Assembly: GCA_040954595.2 (NCBI GenBank)
Contig: CM082593.2
Span: 62,001-126,000 of the forward strand
Direction of reading: 5' to 3'
Source: Balanoglossus misakiensis
Taxonomy: Eukaryota; Hemichordata
Length of the DNA stretch: 64,000 bases
The position numbers and the translations under genes are program-made. Positions 41,774-64,000 of this stretch are shown here, in pieces. The first letter of the stretch is position 1. Each line of letters opens with the position of its first letter. The notes under the pieces were generated by a model. That model searched no databases. It saw only the letters and a program-made list of their open reading frames with translations, and had not been told where the DNA came from.

Positions 41774-43314
41774 TTATTTATGTTTTTTATGGAGAGGAAC
41801 TGCTCTTCAAGTAAAGATCAGTCATTAAAACAATCCATTATTCTAAGTTTTTAGTCTCAACTGAATCAACAACTTTAAATTCTTTGTGCAATCTAAACCC
41901 AATATTTGATAATTACCAATAAACTATTCCCACTATAAATTTTCCCAAACATTTTGGTTCTGTTGCTTTTCTTGTGAAAGTCTGAAAGAATTTCTTCTAT
42001 AGCTTGCCCACTGACCAGTCAGAAGAAAGTTCATTGGACAAAACTATGGCCAATGAAATTCTATCCTGGAATAGGGCCTTGTCTGAACTTTCATACATGA
42101 TGCACAGAAAACATTAAATGTTAGGGAACGTCTCTTCTTACAGAAATTATCTGGTAAGTAGAAGTTATTGCTGAAACTGTCCAAACATTCCTTTTGGTAA
42201 ATTTCAAAATTGTTATTATTATAAAGCATTACCTTCTTGTCAAACCACCACAGATCTCAAACAACATGCATAAACACACTGAAAAAATTACCATCATTGA
42301 TAGTTGTACGTCACCCATGTAATAAACACAACATGATTGTCAAAAGACACAAGTGTAGGTATCACTACCAACGATGTTGGTATTATCCCATTACAATGTG
42401 AATAACATCGATTACAGATATTGCTTTTTTTTCAATTCCCAACAAGAGAAGTTACAGTTTCAAACAAAATGGAAGAAAAATAACATTCACAGTATGAGAG
42501 GGAAATCATACAATATGATATGTTCTGTGATCTTTGATTTTGAAATGAATTTACTCAAGGCACTTCAATGGTAACACTTCCATTTGAACGTTCATATCAG
42601 AGAAGACGAACTATTACAACAACAGTGTTTGCAGGAGTGTTATTCTTTTATGTTAATTACCACTCCTACCACCACAAGTACTCATTTTGTAGATGTATGC
42701 TATTAATGCTACACCAAAACACAATTTGATATTTGATATAACTGTTTGGCATGTCTTTCTAACCTTCAACCCGATTTGTGGATTTATTCTAACCGTGACA
42801 ACAATGGGATCAAATCGTTGTGTTGTGGTGGCATGGGTAAAAACATTAGGCGGTGTGTTTCACTTGATGCAGTGTGCTATACGGCAATGATGCTTTCATA
42901 TCCTCTCCTGTAAATTTACATGTCACCTGTAACAGTGTACAATAAAAAGAAGAAGATGTGATTTTGGTTGTTGTTTTTTCATTTTGGGAAAAATGGTTAA
43001 CCTTTGATATTCCCATGCATCAAGACAAAGTCCATAACACTGAGTAATCTGATTGCATGCCACTGGTGAATGTTGCTGAAAATAATCTGAAAGTGTCAGC
43101 AAGTTACCTTGAGTAGATCACAGAACATGCCAGAACACCCCATATATATAGACCGCAGTGAAAATATTACACCAATGGTAAAGTTCCAGTCACCATGACA
43201 ACACAGGACTGACAGATAAAATAGGCAAAACAATCCAAAGACGGTACAGTTTCTGATTGGAAATCACATGTTTTGTTTCAAGAATTGGAGATGACCAGGG
43301 GGTTGGGTACAAAA

Positions 43315-43376
43315 GAGGGGGAGGGGAGGGGAGGGGAGGGGAGGGGAGGGGAGGGGAGGGGAAGGGAGGGGAGAGG
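43315..43376. repeat. (gaggg)n microsatellite
   Basis: About twelve near-perfect gagggg-type units downstream of the SLO1 stop codon. Confidence 0.9.
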
Positions 43377-43469
43377 GTGGAGTTGAGGGTGACAAGACAG
43401 ACATGGCAGTGTCTTAGATAATGCAGTTCACACATATGATTCAGGTAAATCAGCCACACAGGCGTGCCA

Positions 43470-63972
<20,503 letters not shown>

Positions 63973-64000
63973 CTGCAAATTTTCACAAAATGATTACGGA

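Larger units (their letters stand above)
37843..43469. other. 3' region between the DHHC gene and the SLO1 stop codon
   Basis: The left end is the 3' untranslated region of the DHHC gene. The SLO1 3' untranslated region extends leftwards from 43470 for an unknown distance. The rest is AT-rich. The only notable open frame is 41360-41773 on the plus strand (137 codons), without recognisable motifs. A (gagggg)n tract is at 43315-43376. Confidence 0.55.

Overview
The window is nuclear DNA from an intron-rich animal. Almost every protein-coding stretch is a short exon bounded by GT-AG splice sites. The intergenic DNA and introns are AT-rich and carry MITE-like elements, minisatellites and microsatellites. 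Six recognisable genes are present. Human counterparts of SEC24B, LARP7 and CYP4V2 lie on chromosome 4q, and those of CDK1 and KCNMA1 on 10q21-q22, so the window looks like one unduplicated copy of a bilaterian neighbourhood. I favour a marine invertebrate, possibly a deuterostome, but the sequence alone does not fix the species.

Layout from left to right. 1-6300: no confident gene; a 201-bp direct duplication, one exon-like block and a 783-bp inverted-repeat element. 6301-11985 (-): complete CYP4V-type cytochrome P450 in 11 coding exons, with a 159-bp satellite in its last-but-one (10th) intron and a small MITE whose end forms a splice donor. 11986-14708: intergenic, with a second inverted-repeat element flanked by TTAA. 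14709-24758 (-): complete SEC24A/B-type COPII coat subunit in 21 coding exons, plus a possible 21-nt microexon. 26463-28540 (+): complete CDK1 in 7 coding exons, head to head with SEC24; its upstream region has CCAAT boxes and a CHR-like site. 30351-33878 (-): complete LARP7 in 8 exons. 34491-37842 (+): complete ankyrin-repeat DHHC palmitoyltransferase in 9 exons, head to head with LARP7, with one AT-AC (U12-type) intron. 37843-43469: intergenic, or the 3' untranslated region of the next gene. 43470-63972 (-): the C-terminal part (RCK1 end, RCK2 and calcium bowl) of a SLO1/BK potassium channel in 12 constitutive exons; the 5' end lies beyond the right edge. Its introns contain several phase-symmetric candidate cassette exons.

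The genes do not form a pathway. CDK1 drives mitotic entry, LARP7 holds the 7SK RNP that restrains P-TEFb, SEC24 selects cargo for ER export, the DHHC enzyme S-acylates membrane-associated proteins, SLO1 is a calcium- and voltage-gated potassium channel, and the P450 is a probable fatty-acid hydroxylase. All exon coordinates were derived by hand from splice signals and reading-frame continuity. In every complete gene the exon lengths sum to an intact reading frame.
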